A stretch of 47,410 bases of DNA from an uncultured Oscillospiraceae bacterium (GCA_947599875.1 CANQFV010000019.1:1-47410); one strand, 5' to 3'; positions 32,325 through 40,790 are shown, counted from the first letter of the stretch. Notes: generated by a model not told the origin, from the letters alone. Numbers and translations are program-made.

Positions 32325-33941
32325 TCACCGAATTTTCAGCATTTTCGCCAGTTTCTCCCCCTTGGGAAGGAGCAAAATGTCCTCCTTTGTCACAGCCCGC
32401 AGGGCGATGATCAGCACCCCGTAGACCGCCACGGCGGCCACGACGGCGATCCCCAGGCACACAACGCCCCGGAGCCGCCCCTGGGCCAGGGGGATAAATT
32501 TATCGCACAGACCGTAGATGCCCCAGGCCGCGCCGCCCATGAGCAGGGAGCAGATCAGGGGCCGCAGGGTGATCTTCAGGTAATTGGGCCGCTCCGGCAG
32601 CTTCACGGCGATGAAGATCACGTTGATCAGCGTCACCAGCGCGTAGCACAGCAGCGTCCCCACCGGGGCGCCGGAAATGTTCACCGCCGGACTGCCCACC
32701 AGGACGTAATTGACGGCGATCTTCACCACGCCCCCGATGGGCAGGGCCAGCAGGGCCAGGCGCTCATAGCCGGAGGCCTGGAGGATGGCGTTGGTGATCA
32801 CATAGGCGCACACAAAGAAGCTGGCGATCCCCAGCACCTGCAGGAGGGCGGGGCCGTGACTGTCCGAACCGGGGAAGATCACGGTGAAGATAGGCTCGGC
32901 CAGCACCGTCAGCCCCACGGCGGCGGGCATGGCCAGGAGATTGGTCAGCTTCATGCTGGACTCCACGGCGCCCCTGGCCTCCTGGGCGTTCTTCCTGGCC
33001 AGGGCGGCGGCGATCACCGGCACCACGGATACGGCGATGGGGGTGATGAAGGAGGAGGTGAAGCTGAAGAGCGTCATGCCCTTGGAGTACACCCCGTACA
33101 GCACATCCACACGCTCCGCCGGCAGCCCGGCCCCGTTGGCCAGCTGCCCGCGGACAAGGGAGGTGTCGATGATGTTGATGATGTTCAAAACGGAGGAACT
33201 TAACGTGATGGGGATGCTCACCGTCAGGATCCTTCCCGCCGTGGTCAGGTACGGCTCCGGCCTGTCCAGATTCAGCGTCATGGGCGTGTTCCTGGCGATC
33301 CGCCGGCACATGCACCACAGCACCGGTATGGCAAGTCCCAGGCCGATGGTGACGCCCACGATGGCCCCGGCGGCGATGATCTCGTTGCCCATGCCCATGC
33401 GCTTTAAGCCCCAGGCGATGGCCAGGCCGAAGATCAGCTTGCACATCACCTCCATGATCTGGCTCACGGCGGTGGGGAGCATGTTCCCGTGGCCCTGAGA
33501 CCAGCCCCGGAGGACGGAGACGATGCAAGCGAAGAAGATGGCGGGAGCCAGGCACCGGACGCCCGTGGCCACAAGGGGGTCGTTCATCAGCCCCGCAAGC
33601 TGGGGGGCGAAGACGAGCATCACCGTCATGCCCACAAGCCCGATGAGGCCGAAGACCATATACCCCGTGGAGTAGATCCGCCGCACCTGCATGGGGCGGC
33701 TTGTGGCCCGCGCCTCGGAGATCAGGCGGGAGAGGGCCACGGGCACACCGGCCGTGGAGAAGGTCAGGATCAACGTGTAGATGTTGTACATCACGTTGAA
33801 GTGACCGGCCCCCGCGTCCCCCAGCAGGTTGAACAGCGGTATCTTGTAGATCGCGCCCACCACCTTGGTCAGCGCCACGGTGGCGGCCAGGATCGCCGCG
33901 CCGGTGAGGTAGTTCTGCTTTTTCGGTTCCGCCAAGTCCAT
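32325..33941 (-). CDS. SpoVB/MurJ-like polysaccharide flippase (MOP superfamily)
   Basis: The 538-residue polytopic membrane protein has about 14 membrane helices. The N-terminal GAAILAATVALTKVVGAIYKIPL-type start and GDAGAGHFNVMYNIY are typical of the SpoVB/YabM family of lipid-linked oligosaccharide flippases. It probably moves a wall or spore-coat precursor across the membrane. The start at 33941 (MDLAEPKKQN) has GAGAGG just upstream; the ORF continues to 33995, where no ribosome site is seen. It leads the mazG-hup-rqcP group, as yabM does in Bacillus. Confidence 0.92.
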   Translation of the reverse strand: MDLAEPKKQNYLTGAAILAATVALTKVVGAIYKIPLFNLLGDAGAGHFNVMYNIYTLILTFSTAGVPVALSRLISEARATSRPMQVRRIYSTGYMVFGLIGLVGMTVMLVFAPQLAGLMNDPLVATGVRCLAPAIFFACIVSVLRGWSQGHGNMLPTAVSQIMEVMCKLIFGLAIAWGLKRMGMGNEIIAAGAIVGVTIGLGLAIPVLWCMCRRIARNTPMTLNLDRPEPYLTTAGRILTVSIPITLSSSVLNIINIIDTSLVRGQLANGAGLPAERVDVLYGVYSKGMTLFSFTSSFITPIAVSVVPVIAAALARKNAQEARGAVESSMKLTNLLAMPAAVGLTVLAEPIFTVIFPGSDSHGPALLQVLGIASFFVCAYVITNAILQASGYERLALLALPIGGVVKIAVNYVLVGSPAVNISGAPVGTLLCYALVTLINVIFIAVKLPERPNYLKITLRPLICSLLMGGAAWGIYGLCDKFIPLAQGRLRGVVCLGIAVVAAVAVYGVLIIALRAVTKEDILLLPKGEKLAKMLKIR

Positions 33942-34161
33942 CGTCCTCTCGAGAAAGTGGGGAGCGTTCCGGCTCCCCTTCAAAAAACTATTCAAAACAG
34001 CGCCATTTTACACCGATTATTTGAAAAAATCAAGGGCGGGACGGACTTTTTCCCTCCCGCTCCCTGTCTTTTTTTCAAGGAATTCGCCCCCTCCGGGGAA
34101 AAATGGGGGATTATGTCACCTCTGTCCCCCGGATCCCGGTTGCCGGCGTTTACATAAAAGC

Positions 34162-34238
34162 TGTGGAAAACTCTGTGGAAAACGTGGAAAAACTCCCCTT
34201 AAAACGGGGTTTTTCCACGAAAAACGGCGTGTGGATAA
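34162..34238. promoter_or_regulatory. Cluster of DnaA-box-like sequences
   Basis: A perfect DnaA box (TGTGGATAA, complement of TTATCCACA) lies at 34230-34238, and two one-mismatch boxes (TGTGGAAAA) lie at 34162-34170 and 34174-34182, 12 bp apart in the same direction. A third, weaker CGTGGAAAA follows. The stretch lies directly downstream of the dnaI and dnaD replication genes. It is short and lacks an AT-rich unwinding element, so it looks like a DnaA-binding or titration site rather than an origin. Confidence 0.5.
34184..34218 (-). terminator. Stem-loop after the dnaI gene
   Basis: GTGGAAAAACTCCCC (34184-34198) pairs with GGGGTTTTTCCAC (34206-34218), with a two-base bulge. It lies 73 bases after the dnaI stop, the only strong hairpin in the 350-base gap, and overlaps the DnaA-box-like repeats. 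Confidence 0.6.
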
Positions 34239-34290
34239 CAAATTTCGACAGAAACCGGCAGGATTTTCTCAAAAGGGCGTTTTGTCAACC

Positions 34291-35280
34291 TCACCTGTTC
34301 CGCCGGAGTCTCACGTCGCTCCCCGCGAAGCGCACCAGGTAAAATTCCCCCATCAACCGGGACATAATGGGGGCGGAATACCGCTCCGCCAGCTGGGATT
34401 CGGTGAGATTGGAGCTGATCACGGTCTTTTTTCCCCCGGTGAGGCGGGTGTTTATCAGGGTGTACAGGGCGCTGGTGACGAAGGCCGTGGGAAACTCCGT
34501 GCCCAGGTCGTCCAAAATCAGCAGGTCGCACCTCTCCAGGCGCTGTACCTCCGCCCGGGCCTCCTCCGGGTCGCCCCGGCCGAATTTCTCCGCCTCGTAC
34601 TTGGCAAAGGCCCCGGAGGCCGTCTCGTACACCACAGACCAGCCCCGCTGGGAGACGACCCGGGCGATGCAGGCGGACAAAAAGGTCTTGCCAAGGCCGG
34701 TGCCGCCCTGGAAGAAGAGGTTTTGGGATTTGGCGGAGAAGTTCCGGGCGTACTCGCAGCAGTAGTCGTACACGCCGCTCATCACGTCCCGGGGGGACAG
34801 GCCGGTGGCGGGGTCCACCGCGTCGTCGTAGCAGTTGAGGTCAAAGCTGTCGAAGGTCTCCTCCCCCAGCTTCAAAAGGCCCGACAGCTCCAGCCGCTGC
34901 TCCTCCCGGTACAGCTCCATAAGGCAGGTGCAAAGCTCCGTGCCGTTGTAGCCCGTGTCCCGGCACTTGGGGCAGATGTACCGCTCCTCCAGGTAGTCCA
35001 TCGGGAAGCCGGAGCGCAAAAGCTCCATGCCCCGGCGCTCCTGAAGCTCCAGGTTCTCCTCCCGCACGGCGTCCATCGCCTCCCCGGGGTCTGTCCCGTG
35101 GGTCAGCGCCGCCGTGACGGCCCGGGTCATATTCTCCCGGAGGCGCCTGTCCAGCTCCCGCACCCGGGGATTTTTCTCGTAGACCTGCTCCCGGCGGCGG
35201 ATATACTCCTCCTCGTTGTGGGTCCTGCGCTGATCCAACTTCTCCTTGGCCCTTCTCAGGAGCTTGCCGTCAAGACTCAT
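34291..35280 (-). CDS. dnaI: Replicative helicase loader, DnaI/DnaC family AAA+ ATPase
   Basis: The 329-residue protein should load the replicative helicase onto DNA. The N-terminal half has a zinc-binding motif (CPKCRDTGYNG-x4-CTC, about residues 104-120), characteristic of DnaI. The AAA+ domain has Walker A GGTGLGKT, Walker B LLILDDLG, sensor VISSNLT and the arginine region SRLMGEF. The start at 35280 overlaps the upstream dnaD-like gene by 11 bases, with GAGGTGA as ribosome site, so the loader and DnaD protein are translationally coupled. Confidence 0.95.
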   Translation of the reverse strand: MSLDGKLLRRAKEKLDQRRTHNEEEYIRRREQVYEKNPRVRELDRRLRENMTRAVTAALTHGTDPGEAMDAVREENLELQERRGMELLRSGFPMDYLEERYICPKCRDTGYNGTELCTCLMELYREEQRLELSGLLKLGEETFDSFDLNCYDDAVDPATGLSPRDVMSGVYDYCCEYARNFSAKSQNLFFQGGTGLGKTFLSACIARVVSQRGWSVVYETASGAFAKYEAEKFGRGDPEEARAEVQRLERCDLLILDDLGTEFPTAFVTSALYTLINTRLTGGKKTVISSNLTESQLAERYSAPIMSRLMGEFYLVRFAGSDVRLRRNR

Positions 35281-36247
35281 TGCCCTCACCTCTCATCTCT
35301 TCGATCTTCCGGCGCATACGGGCCAAATCCTCCGCCGTGACCCGGTTCTCCCCGCCGGCGGGGCGGGCGGGGGCCTTCCCCTCCGCCTTCCTGAAGCCGG
35401 GGGGCGGGTCCCCGGCAGCGATCTCCTCCGGCGTGTGCAGGCCCTTGGCGTGCCAGCTCTTTAAAATGGAGTCCATATACCGCCAGGCCAGGCGCCCGGT
35501 GTTTGTCACCGTCCGGTCGTAGGCCATACCCACGGTCTCCGCCCGGAAGCCCATCTGCGTCCAGCTGTCCAGATATTTCCGCTCCGTGGCGGAGAGGGGG
35601 CGGCCCGTGATCCCCAGCACCGGGGCAAGCTCCCGCTCCCCGGCCTTCAGCTCCCCCTGGCGGCGGATGTAGCTCTCCGCCGCGTCGATGGAGAAGATCC
35701 CCTCCCGCTCCCAGATGTAGGCGGCCTTCTCCACATAGCGCATGGAGGGCCTCCGGCCGGCGCCGTACCGCTCCTCGCACTGGGACACGCAGTGGTTCAC
35801 CAGCATCAGAATGACCTCCGGCGGCAGGCGCAGGTAGTCGTAGATGCCGAAGAGCGTCATCAGTCCCTCAGAGGACAGCTGGCTGCCCAGCTCCTTCTGC
35901 ACGTCCCGCACCAGGGCCGGGAAGACGCCGCCCTGGCTGATCTCCCGCTCGATCTGGCCGGGGGTGTACTGGGGAAGCTCCTCCGGCCTCTCCAGGGCCG
36001 GGGCGGCCGCCCGCTCCCGCACGGAGACAAGCCCCACCCGGGAGAGAACCTGCAGCGCCTCCTCCACCTGGGCCTGGGTGCGGTGGATGTCCCCGGCGGC
36101 CCCGGCGGGGTCGAACCGGCCCCCGTGGGAGAGGATATGCAGGTACAAAAGGGCCGCGTCGCCGCTGCCGCACCCCAGAAGACGCCTGACGGCGTCCCCG
36201 GAGAGGACGATATTCTCCTGGGAGGGAAGTACATATTCCCCGGACAT
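35270..36247 (-). CDS. dnaD: DnaD-domain primosome protein
   Basis: The 325-residue protein has an N-terminal winged-helix-like part (about 1-90, with VLSRVGLVSVRE) and two DnaB_2/DnaD C-terminal type domains. The second contains YMDSILKSW, the YxxxIxxxW motif of the family (about residue 265). DnaD-type proteins help DnaA or PriA recruit helicase and loader. The start at 36247 is preceded by AAAGGGGG. The open frame runs on to 37216 but that part is antisense to the glycosyltransferase gene and is not credible. It heads the dnaD-dnaI operon. Confidence 0.93.
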   Translation of the reverse strand: MSGEYVLPSQENIVLSGDAVRRLLGCGSGDAALLYLHILSHGGRFDPAGAAGDIHRTQAQVEEALQVLSRVGLVSVRERAAAPALERPEELPQYTPGQIEREISQGGVFPALVRDVQKELGSQLSSEGLMTLFGIYDYLRLPPEVILMLVNHCVSQCEERYGAGRRPSMRYVEKAAYIWEREGIFSIDAAESYIRRQGELKAGERELAPVLGITGRPLSATERKYLDSWTQMGFRAETVGMAYDRTVTNTGRLAWRYMDSILKSWHAKGLHTPEEIAAGDPPPGFRKAEGKAPARPAGGENRVTAEDLARMRRKIEEMRGEGNES

Positions 36248-36386
36248 AAGCCCGCCCCCTTTCTTCCGCTTGCCTTCTTTTGACCTATTATAACAAACTT
36301 CGCCGTATAAGACAAGTTGATTTCGCGTTTTTGGCAGAGTGGGGGCTTCCGGCGTTTGAACAAACTGTAACTTCCGGCCGTTCTCC

Positions 36387-36414
36387 TTGACATTGGCGGG
36401 GTTTGTAGTATAAT
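36387..36414 (+). promoter_or_regulatory. Sigma-A promoter of the TagA-DJ1-FTCL operon
   Basis: A perfect TTGACA (36387-36392), a 16-base spacer and a perfect TATAAT (36409-36414). The predicted start is near 36421. Confidence 0.9.
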
Positions 36415-36467
36415 GATATGGCTTGAAAAAGCGCCTTTGGGAAATAATCGGAAAGGCGGACAGACAC

Positions 36468-37223
36468 TTGCGTATCGATGTTCTGGGTGTGGAATTTGAT
36501 CCTGTCACAATGGACGAGGCGGTGGATCGGGGCATGGCGCTGATCCGCACCCCCGGCGTGCATACGGTTGTCACCCCCAACCCGGAGATCGTCATGCTCT
36601 GCCGGGAGGACCCGGAGCTTACGCAGGCTGTGCGCGGGGCCGATCTTGTCCTGCCTGACGGCATCGGCGTGGTGTACGCCGCCCGGATCCTCCGGCGTCC
36701 CCTGCCCGGCAAGGTGCCGGGGGCGGATTTTGCGGAGGGCATCATGGCGCGTCTGGCCCGGCAGGGCGGCAGTGTGTACCTGCTGGGGGCCAAGCCCGGC
36801 ATCGCGGAGACGGCGGCGGATAAGCTGGCCCTCAAATACCCCGGCCTTCGCGTGGTGGGGACACAGGACGGGTATTTCACCGACTCCCGGCCTGTGGTGG
36901 AGCGGATCAACGCCGTGTCCCCGGATTTTCTCCTGGTGTGCCTGGGCGCGCCCAAGCAGGAGAAGTGGATGCGGGAAAACGCGGATCGTCTCTCCGTCCG
37001 GCTCATGGCCGGTCTGGGCGGCTCCCTGGACGTGTACGCCGGGGCCATCCCCCGGGCGCCCAAGCTGTGGCGGAGGCTGAATCTGGAGTGGCTGTACCGG
37101 CTCCTCAAGCAGCCCTCCCGCATCGGGCGGATGATCAAGCTGCCCAGGTTCATCTTTGCCGCCCTCCGGCAGCGCCGGCGGGAAAAACAGGGAAAAATCG
37201 AAGGGGAGGAACCCAAGATATGA
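36468..37223 (+). CDS. WecB/TagA/CpsF family glycosyltransferase
   Basis: The family transfers an amino sugar to a lipid-linked sugar early in teichoic acid or polysaccharide synthesis at the inner membrane face. Family marks are TPNPEIVMLCRED, DGIGVVYAARI, GKVPGADF, LLVCLGAPKQEKW and the C-terminal RLNLEWLYRLL-PSR segment. I place the start at the TTG at 36468 (251 residues), because AAAGGCGG lies 8 bases upstream and the in-frame TTG at 36423 sits almost on the predicted transcription start. The last bases overlap the next gene by 4. Confidence 0.93.
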   Translation: MRIDVLGVEFDPVTMDEAVDRGMALIRTPGVHTVVTPNPEIVMLCREDPELTQAVRGADLVLPDGIGVVYAARILRRPLPGKVPGADFAEGIMARLARQGGSVYLLGAKPGIAETAADKLALKYPGLRVVGTQDGYFTDSRPVVERINAVSPDFLLVCLGAPKQEKWMRENADRLSVRLMAGLGGSLDVYAGAIPRAPKLWRRLNLEWLYRLLKQPSRIGRMIKLPRFIFAALRQRRREKQGKIEGEEPKI

Positions 37224-37774
37224 TCTATATTCTTTTAGCTGACGGATTTGAGGATGTGGAGGCCATCGCCCCCGCCGATGCCCTGCGCAGGGCGCGGGTG
37301 GACACGGCCTTTGTGGGCGTCACGGGCATGGAGGTGACGGCAAGTCACGGTCTTCGCGTCCGGGCGGACATGCCCCTGGCCCAGGCCGACGCTGCCGAGT
37401 GCGAGGCGGTGGTCATCCCCGGCGGCCTTCGGGGCGTGGAGAACATCGGGAAGTCGAAAGAGGCCCTGGCCCTTGTGCGGGCGGCCTACGACGCGGGAAA
37501 GACCGTGGCCGCCATCTGCGCCGGCCCCACGATCCTGGCCTCTCTGGGGATCTTAGAGGGCCGCCAGGCCGTCTGCTACCCGGGGATGGAGGATCAGCTC
37601 ACCGGCGCCACGGCGCTCCCCGGCGCCCGGGTGGTGGTGGACGGGAACGTGATCACCTCCCGCTCCGCCGGGACGGCCTGGGACTTCGCCCTGGCGCTGG
37701 TGGAGGCCCTGCGGGGCGGCCAGGCCAGCGAGAAGGTGCGCTCCGCCATTGTCTATGACCGGTCTCAAGGCTGA
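37220..37774 (+). CDS. DJ-1/PfpI family protein
   Basis: The 184-residue cytoplasmic protein has the DJ-1/ThiJ/PfpI fold: an early Glu in LADGFEDVEA (Glu11), the nucleophile elbow with Cys100 in AAICAGP, and an ITSRSAGTAWDFAL segment. Members act as glyoxalases, protein deglycases or oxidative-stress sensors; the exact reaction cannot be read from sequence. The ATG overlaps the glycosyltransferase stop (ATGA), with GGAGGA upstream, and its 3' end overlaps the next gene by 20 bases, so the three genes are tightly coupled. Confidence 0.94.
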   Translation: MIYILLADGFEDVEAIAPADALRRARVDTAFVGVTGMEVTASHGLRVRADMPLAQADAAECEAVVIPGGLRGVENIGKSKEALALVRAAYDAGKTVAAICAGPTILASLGILEGRQAVCYPGMEDQLTGATALPGARVVVDGNVITSRSAGTAWDFALALVEALRGGQASEKVRSAIVYDRSQG

Positions 37775-38300
37775 CATCCGTCTCCTTGTTCTGCGGCGGG
37801 AGGCAAGTCTCCCCCCGCAGGAGCGGCTGAGGCAGGACGCGGCCCTCACAGGCCGGTTCCTGGCCCTGCCGGAGTACCGGGACGCCCTCTCCGTCCTCCT
37901 CTACCTTGGCACGGGGGCGGAGCCGGACACCCGGCCCATCCTGTCAGACGCCCTGGCCCGGGGAAAGCGGGTGGCCCTGCCGGCCGTCACCGGCCCCGGC
38001 CTTATGGAGGCCCGGGAGATCCGCTCCTTAGGGGAGCTTGTCCCCGGCAAATACGGCATACCGGCCCCGGGGGAGGCCTGTCCCGCGCTTTCGCCGGAGA
38101 TCTTTGACCTGATCCTGGTGCCCGGGGCGGCGTTTACCCCGGAGGGGCATCGCCTGGGGCGCGGCGGCGGATACTATGACAGATACCTGCCGGCCACACG
38201 CGGGGTGAGGGCGGCCCTGGCCCGGCCCTGTCAGCTCTTTGACACCCTTCCCACTCAGGAACACGATATCCCCGTGAACCTCGTGATCACCTGCCGGTGA
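37755..38300 (+). CDS. 5-formyltetrahydrofolate cyclo-ligase
   Basis: This ATP-dependent enzyme converts 5-formyl-THF to 5,10-methenyl-THF, returning a storage or inhibitory folate to the one-carbon pool. The 181-residue product has the phosphate-binding GRGGGYYDRYL motif (135-145), basic residues near the N-terminus (KADIRLLVLRREAS) and a C-terminal HDIPVNLVIT. It starts inside the DJ-1 gene. A GGCCCCGGCC hairpin lies just after the stop but no U-tract follows. Confidence 0.94.
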   Translation: MTGLKADIRLLVLRREASLPPQERLRQDAALTGRFLALPEYRDALSVLLYLGTGAEPDTRPILSDALARGKRVALPAVTGPGLMEAREIRSLGELVPGKYGIPAPGEACPALSPEIFDLILVPGAAFTPEGHRLGRGGGYYDRYLPATRGVRAALARPCQLFDTLPTQEHDIPVNLVITCR

Positions 38301-38463
38301 AAAGGCCCCGGCCCTTTCCGGCAAGGAAGCATTTTCGCACCCCCTGCCCTCCCGGGCGGCCGGAGGCCGTCCGGGGAGATAAGGGGCGGACACCGCGCCC
38401 GCCTGAGAGCGAACGCCCCCGGCGTGCGCCCTCAGCTAAGGCCGGGCGTGCCCCGCGGCGGCG

Positions 38464-38598
38464 TCAGCACCCGCAGCCGCCGTTGTTGTAGTTCCCGCAG
38501 CCGTTATTGCCGCAGCCGTTGTTGCCGCAGCCACAGCAGCAGACGATGATGAGGATGAGGATGATCCACAGACAAGAGTTACCGCCAAAGCAATTCAT
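38464..38598 (-). CDS. Small cysteine-rich single-span membrane peptide (44 aa)
   Basis: A short gene lies antisense in the gap between the cyclo-ligase and mltG. It starts at 38598 with GGAG 8 bases upstream and reads MNCFGGNSCLW, then a hydrophobic span of Ile/Leu/Val (about 10-19), then CCCGCG and three Gly-Asn-Cys units, ending GGCGC. It has 10 cysteines in 44 residues. Similar very small Cys/Gly-rich membrane peptides are known, from memory, in clostridia under the loose name high-cysteine (chorion-like) protein; the function is not established. The regular NNGCG repeats and the ribosome site support a real gene. Confidence 0.75.
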   Translation of the reverse strand: MNCFGGNSCLWIILILIIVCCCGCGNNGCGNNGCGNYNNGGCGC

Positions 38599-38762
38599 TT
38601 TGTTACTCCATTCCGCCGACGCGCACGGCATATTTGATGTGTGGAAACCCGCCCGGCGCGTTGCGGCGGGTCCAGGTGACTTTCCGTCATCTGGCTCATT
38701 CTATGTCGGGGAAGCCCCCGGCGTCACAGCCGCACGCCTTCATCTCTGAAAAGGAGGTTTTC

Positions 38763-40637
38763 ATGTCCGTCGATAAGAACGAGGAATTCTGGAAGGAATT
38801 GATGGGGGAGGATTTTAAAGTCGATCTGGATCCCCCGCCGGAAAAAAAGCCGGCTCCCCCTCCACCCGCGCCGGAGGCTCCGGCGGCGGAGCCTGCGGAG
38901 GACTCCGGGCTTCGGGAGGACAAGCTGGGATTCACCATAGAGTATGTGGACAGGGACGGAAACGCCGCGGGGTCCCAGCCCCACCGGGTCCAGCCGGCCC
39001 AGCCGGAGCCTGCTCAGCCGCCGGTTCAGAGGCCGGTTCAACAGCCCACTCCCGGCACGCAGCAGCCCGCTCAAAGGCCGGTTCAGCAGCCGGTACAGAG
39101 GTCGGTTCAACAGCCTGCGCCCAGTAACCCTCAACCCATGCAGAGGCCGGTTCAACAGCCTACTCCCGGCGCGCAGCAGCCTGCTCAGAGGCCGGTACAG
39201 CAGCCGGTACAGAGACCGGTTCAGCAGCCCACTCCCGGCACACAGCAGCCCACGCAGAGACCTGTGCAGCAGCCTGCGCCCAGTACCCCTCAGCCGACTC
39301 AGAGGCCGGTTCAGCAGCCTGCGCCCGGTACACCTCAACCCACGCAGAGGCCGGTGCGGCAGCCCGCGCAGCCGGTGAGGCGGGACGGGGAGGGATCCGT
39401 CCCCCGCCCGGAGGAGCTTCCCCGGGGGAAGCGGGGCAAGGACCCCGCCGACAACTTCGAGGTGGAGTTTGATTTTGACGAGGAGTACCCCGACGTGGAC
39501 GAGAAGGCCATTCGCCGGGGCCGGACAAAGCGCACCGGGTGCCTGTCCGGGATCCTCATGTTCATCTTCGTGGTGTGCGTCAGCGCCGTTCTGGCAAGTC
39601 TGGGCTGGATCTGGGCCACGGACGTGCTGGGTCTGGACGGGGAGGATGTGCCCGTGGAGGTGACGATCCCCAAGGAATATATCCACACCGAGGAGCGCCA
39701 GGGGGAGGACGAGAACGGGGAACCCATCACGGAGACGGTGGACGTGGCGGACATCGACCTGGTGGCCGAGGAGCTTTACCAGAAGGGCCTGATCCGCTAC
39801 AAGTGGCTCTTTAAGCTGTTCTCCCGGTTCGCCCACGGGGACACCAAGGTGGAGGCCGGGACCTTCACGCTGAATATGAATTTCGATTACCGCGCCCTGA
39901 TCCACGGCATGTCCGCCAGGACAGGCGCCCGGAAGACGGTGGATGTGACCATCCCGGAGGGGTACTCCATCACCCAGATCGTCCACCTGATGGACGAAAA
40001 CGAGGTGTGTGAGCCGGACGAGCTTCTGGACACCCTGGCCAATTACGACTTTGACTATGACTTCCTGGACAGCGGCACTCTGGGGGACCCCAAGCGGCTG
40101 GAGGGGTACATGTTCCCGGACACCTACCAGTTCTATGTGGGGGACAACCCGGTGAACGTGGTGAAGAAGTTCCTCAACAACTTCCAGAAGAAGTGGACGG
40201 AGGAATTTGACGAGCAGGCCGCAACGCTGGGCTACACCAGGCACGAGATTTTGATCGTGGCCTCCATGATCGAGAAGGAGGCCGGCTCCGACGCGGAGCG
40301 CGACTCCATCGCCAGGGTCATCTACAACCGCCTGGAGCATCCCGACAGGCAGGGGACAAACGGGCTTTTGCAGATCGACGCCACCATCTACTATGTGATC
40401 GCGGACACGGGAGAGGCCTTCTCCACGGAGCTGGACACCCCCTACAACACCTACCTCTACCCCGGACTTCCGGTGGGGCCGATCTCCAACCCGGGGCTGG
40501 CCTCCATCCGTGCGGCCCTGAACCCCAGTGAGAACGACTTCTACTACTACGCCCTGAGCAAGGCCGGCACCCACAAGTTCTTCAAGACCTACGCGGAGTT
40601 TACCAAGTTTGTAAATTCCGACCAGTACGGAGGGTAA
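38763..40637 (+). CDS. mltG: Endolytic murein transglycosylase MltG with a Pro/Gln repeat region
   Basis: This membrane-anchored enzyme cuts nascent glycan strands and sets their length. The 624-residue protein is much longer than typical MltG because of a cytoplasmic N-terminus of about 255 residues. That part has an acidic and Pro-rich start, then a tandem repeat of PVQQPxPGTQQPxQR units (77-204), then an acidic segment. A membrane helix lies at about 259-284. The YceG domain holds the catalytic glutamate region SMIEKEAG (Glu504, Glu506), DTYQFYVGD and YNTYLYPGLPVGPISNPG. The start at 38763 has AAGGAGG 5 bases upstream. A terminator-like hairpin and repeat B4 follow. Confidence 0.95.
   Translation: MSVDKNEEFWKELMGEDFKVDLDPPPEKKPAPPPPAPEAPAAEPAEDSGLREDKLGFTIEYVDRDGNAAGSQPHRVQPAQPEPAQPPVQRPVQQPTPGTQQPAQRPVQQPVQRSVQQPAPSNPQPMQRPVQQPTPGAQQPAQRPVQQPVQRPVQQPTPGTQQPTQRPVQQPAPSTPQPTQRPVQQPAPGTPQPTQRPVRQPAQPVRRDGEGSVPRPEELPRGKRGKDPADNFEVEFDFDEEYPDVDEKAIRRGRTKRTGCLSGILMFIFVVCVSAVLASLGWIWATDVLGLDGEDVPVEVTIPKEYIHTEERQGEDENGEPITETVDVADIDLVAEELYQKGLIRYKWLFKLFSRFAHGDTKVEAGTFTLNMNFDYRALIHGMSARTGARKTVDVTIPEGYSITQIVHLMDENEVCEPDELLDTLANYDFDYDFLDSGTLGDPKRLEGYMFPDTYQFYVGDNPVNVVKKFLNNFQKKWTEEFDEQAATLGYTRHEILIVASMIEKEAGSDAERDSIARVIYNRLEHPDRQGTNGLLQIDATIYYVIADTGEAFSTELDTPYNTYLYPGLPVGPISNPGLASIRAALNPSENDFYYYALSKAGTHKFFKTYAEFTKFVNSDQYGG
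38991..39374 (+). repeat. Tandem coding repeats in mltG
   Basis: About 384 bases encode imperfect units of 10-17 residues rich in Pro and Gln (RPVQQP, PGTQQP, PSTPQP). The DNA units are similar but not identical, so unit number may vary by slippage or recombination in frame. Confidence 0.85.
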
Positions 40638-40642
40638 AATAT

Positions 40643-40674
40643 TTGCCGGGAATCCCTGACGGGCTTTCCGGCAA
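40643..40674 (+). terminator. Stem-loop after mltG
   Basis: TTGCCGG...CCGGCAA encloses TCCC/GGG, an imperfect hairpin 6 bases after the stop codon and immediately before repeat B4. No U-run follows, so termination strength is uncertain. Confidence 0.5.
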
Positions 40675-40680
40675 GGGGGA

Positions 40681-40790
40681 ACGTGCGGGGAACACTTCTG
40701 AATTTTGCGAAATTCAGAAGTGTTCCCCTGCCGCCGCGCTGTGCGACCAGTCTGCGGACTGGACACTTGCGCGGCAAGAGGGTTTTTTAG
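40681..40790 (-). repeat. Family B repeat, copy B4 (inverted, third hairpin decayed)
   Basis: GGGGAACACTTCTGAATTT pairs perfectly with its complement around TGCG, followed by GCCGCGC (40733-40739) with GCGCGGC (40769-40775) and the inner ACCAGTC/GACTGG arms. The CCAAGG hairpin seen in other copies is replaced by unrelated sequence. From 40791 to 40908 only a short imperfect hairpin (TCTGTG..., 40831-40867) is visible upstream of alaS. Confidence 0.82.

Noticed and set aside
29305-33203. Long plus-strand frames (for example 547 and 438 codons) opposite the AI-2E, mazG and flippase genes
   Set aside because: They are shadow frames caused by high GC in the third codon position of the true genes; His/Asp/Gly/Gln-rich composition, no domains and no ribosome sites.
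34162-34238. Chromosomal replication origin
   Set aside because: DnaA boxes are present but there is no dnaA or dnaN gene, no AT-rich unwinding region and too few boxes; kept only as a DnaA-binding site candidate.
36248-37216. Long N-terminal extension of the DnaD reading frame
   Set aside because: It is antisense to the well-supported glycosyltransferase gene, has no family similarity, and a proper start with ribosome site exists at 36247.
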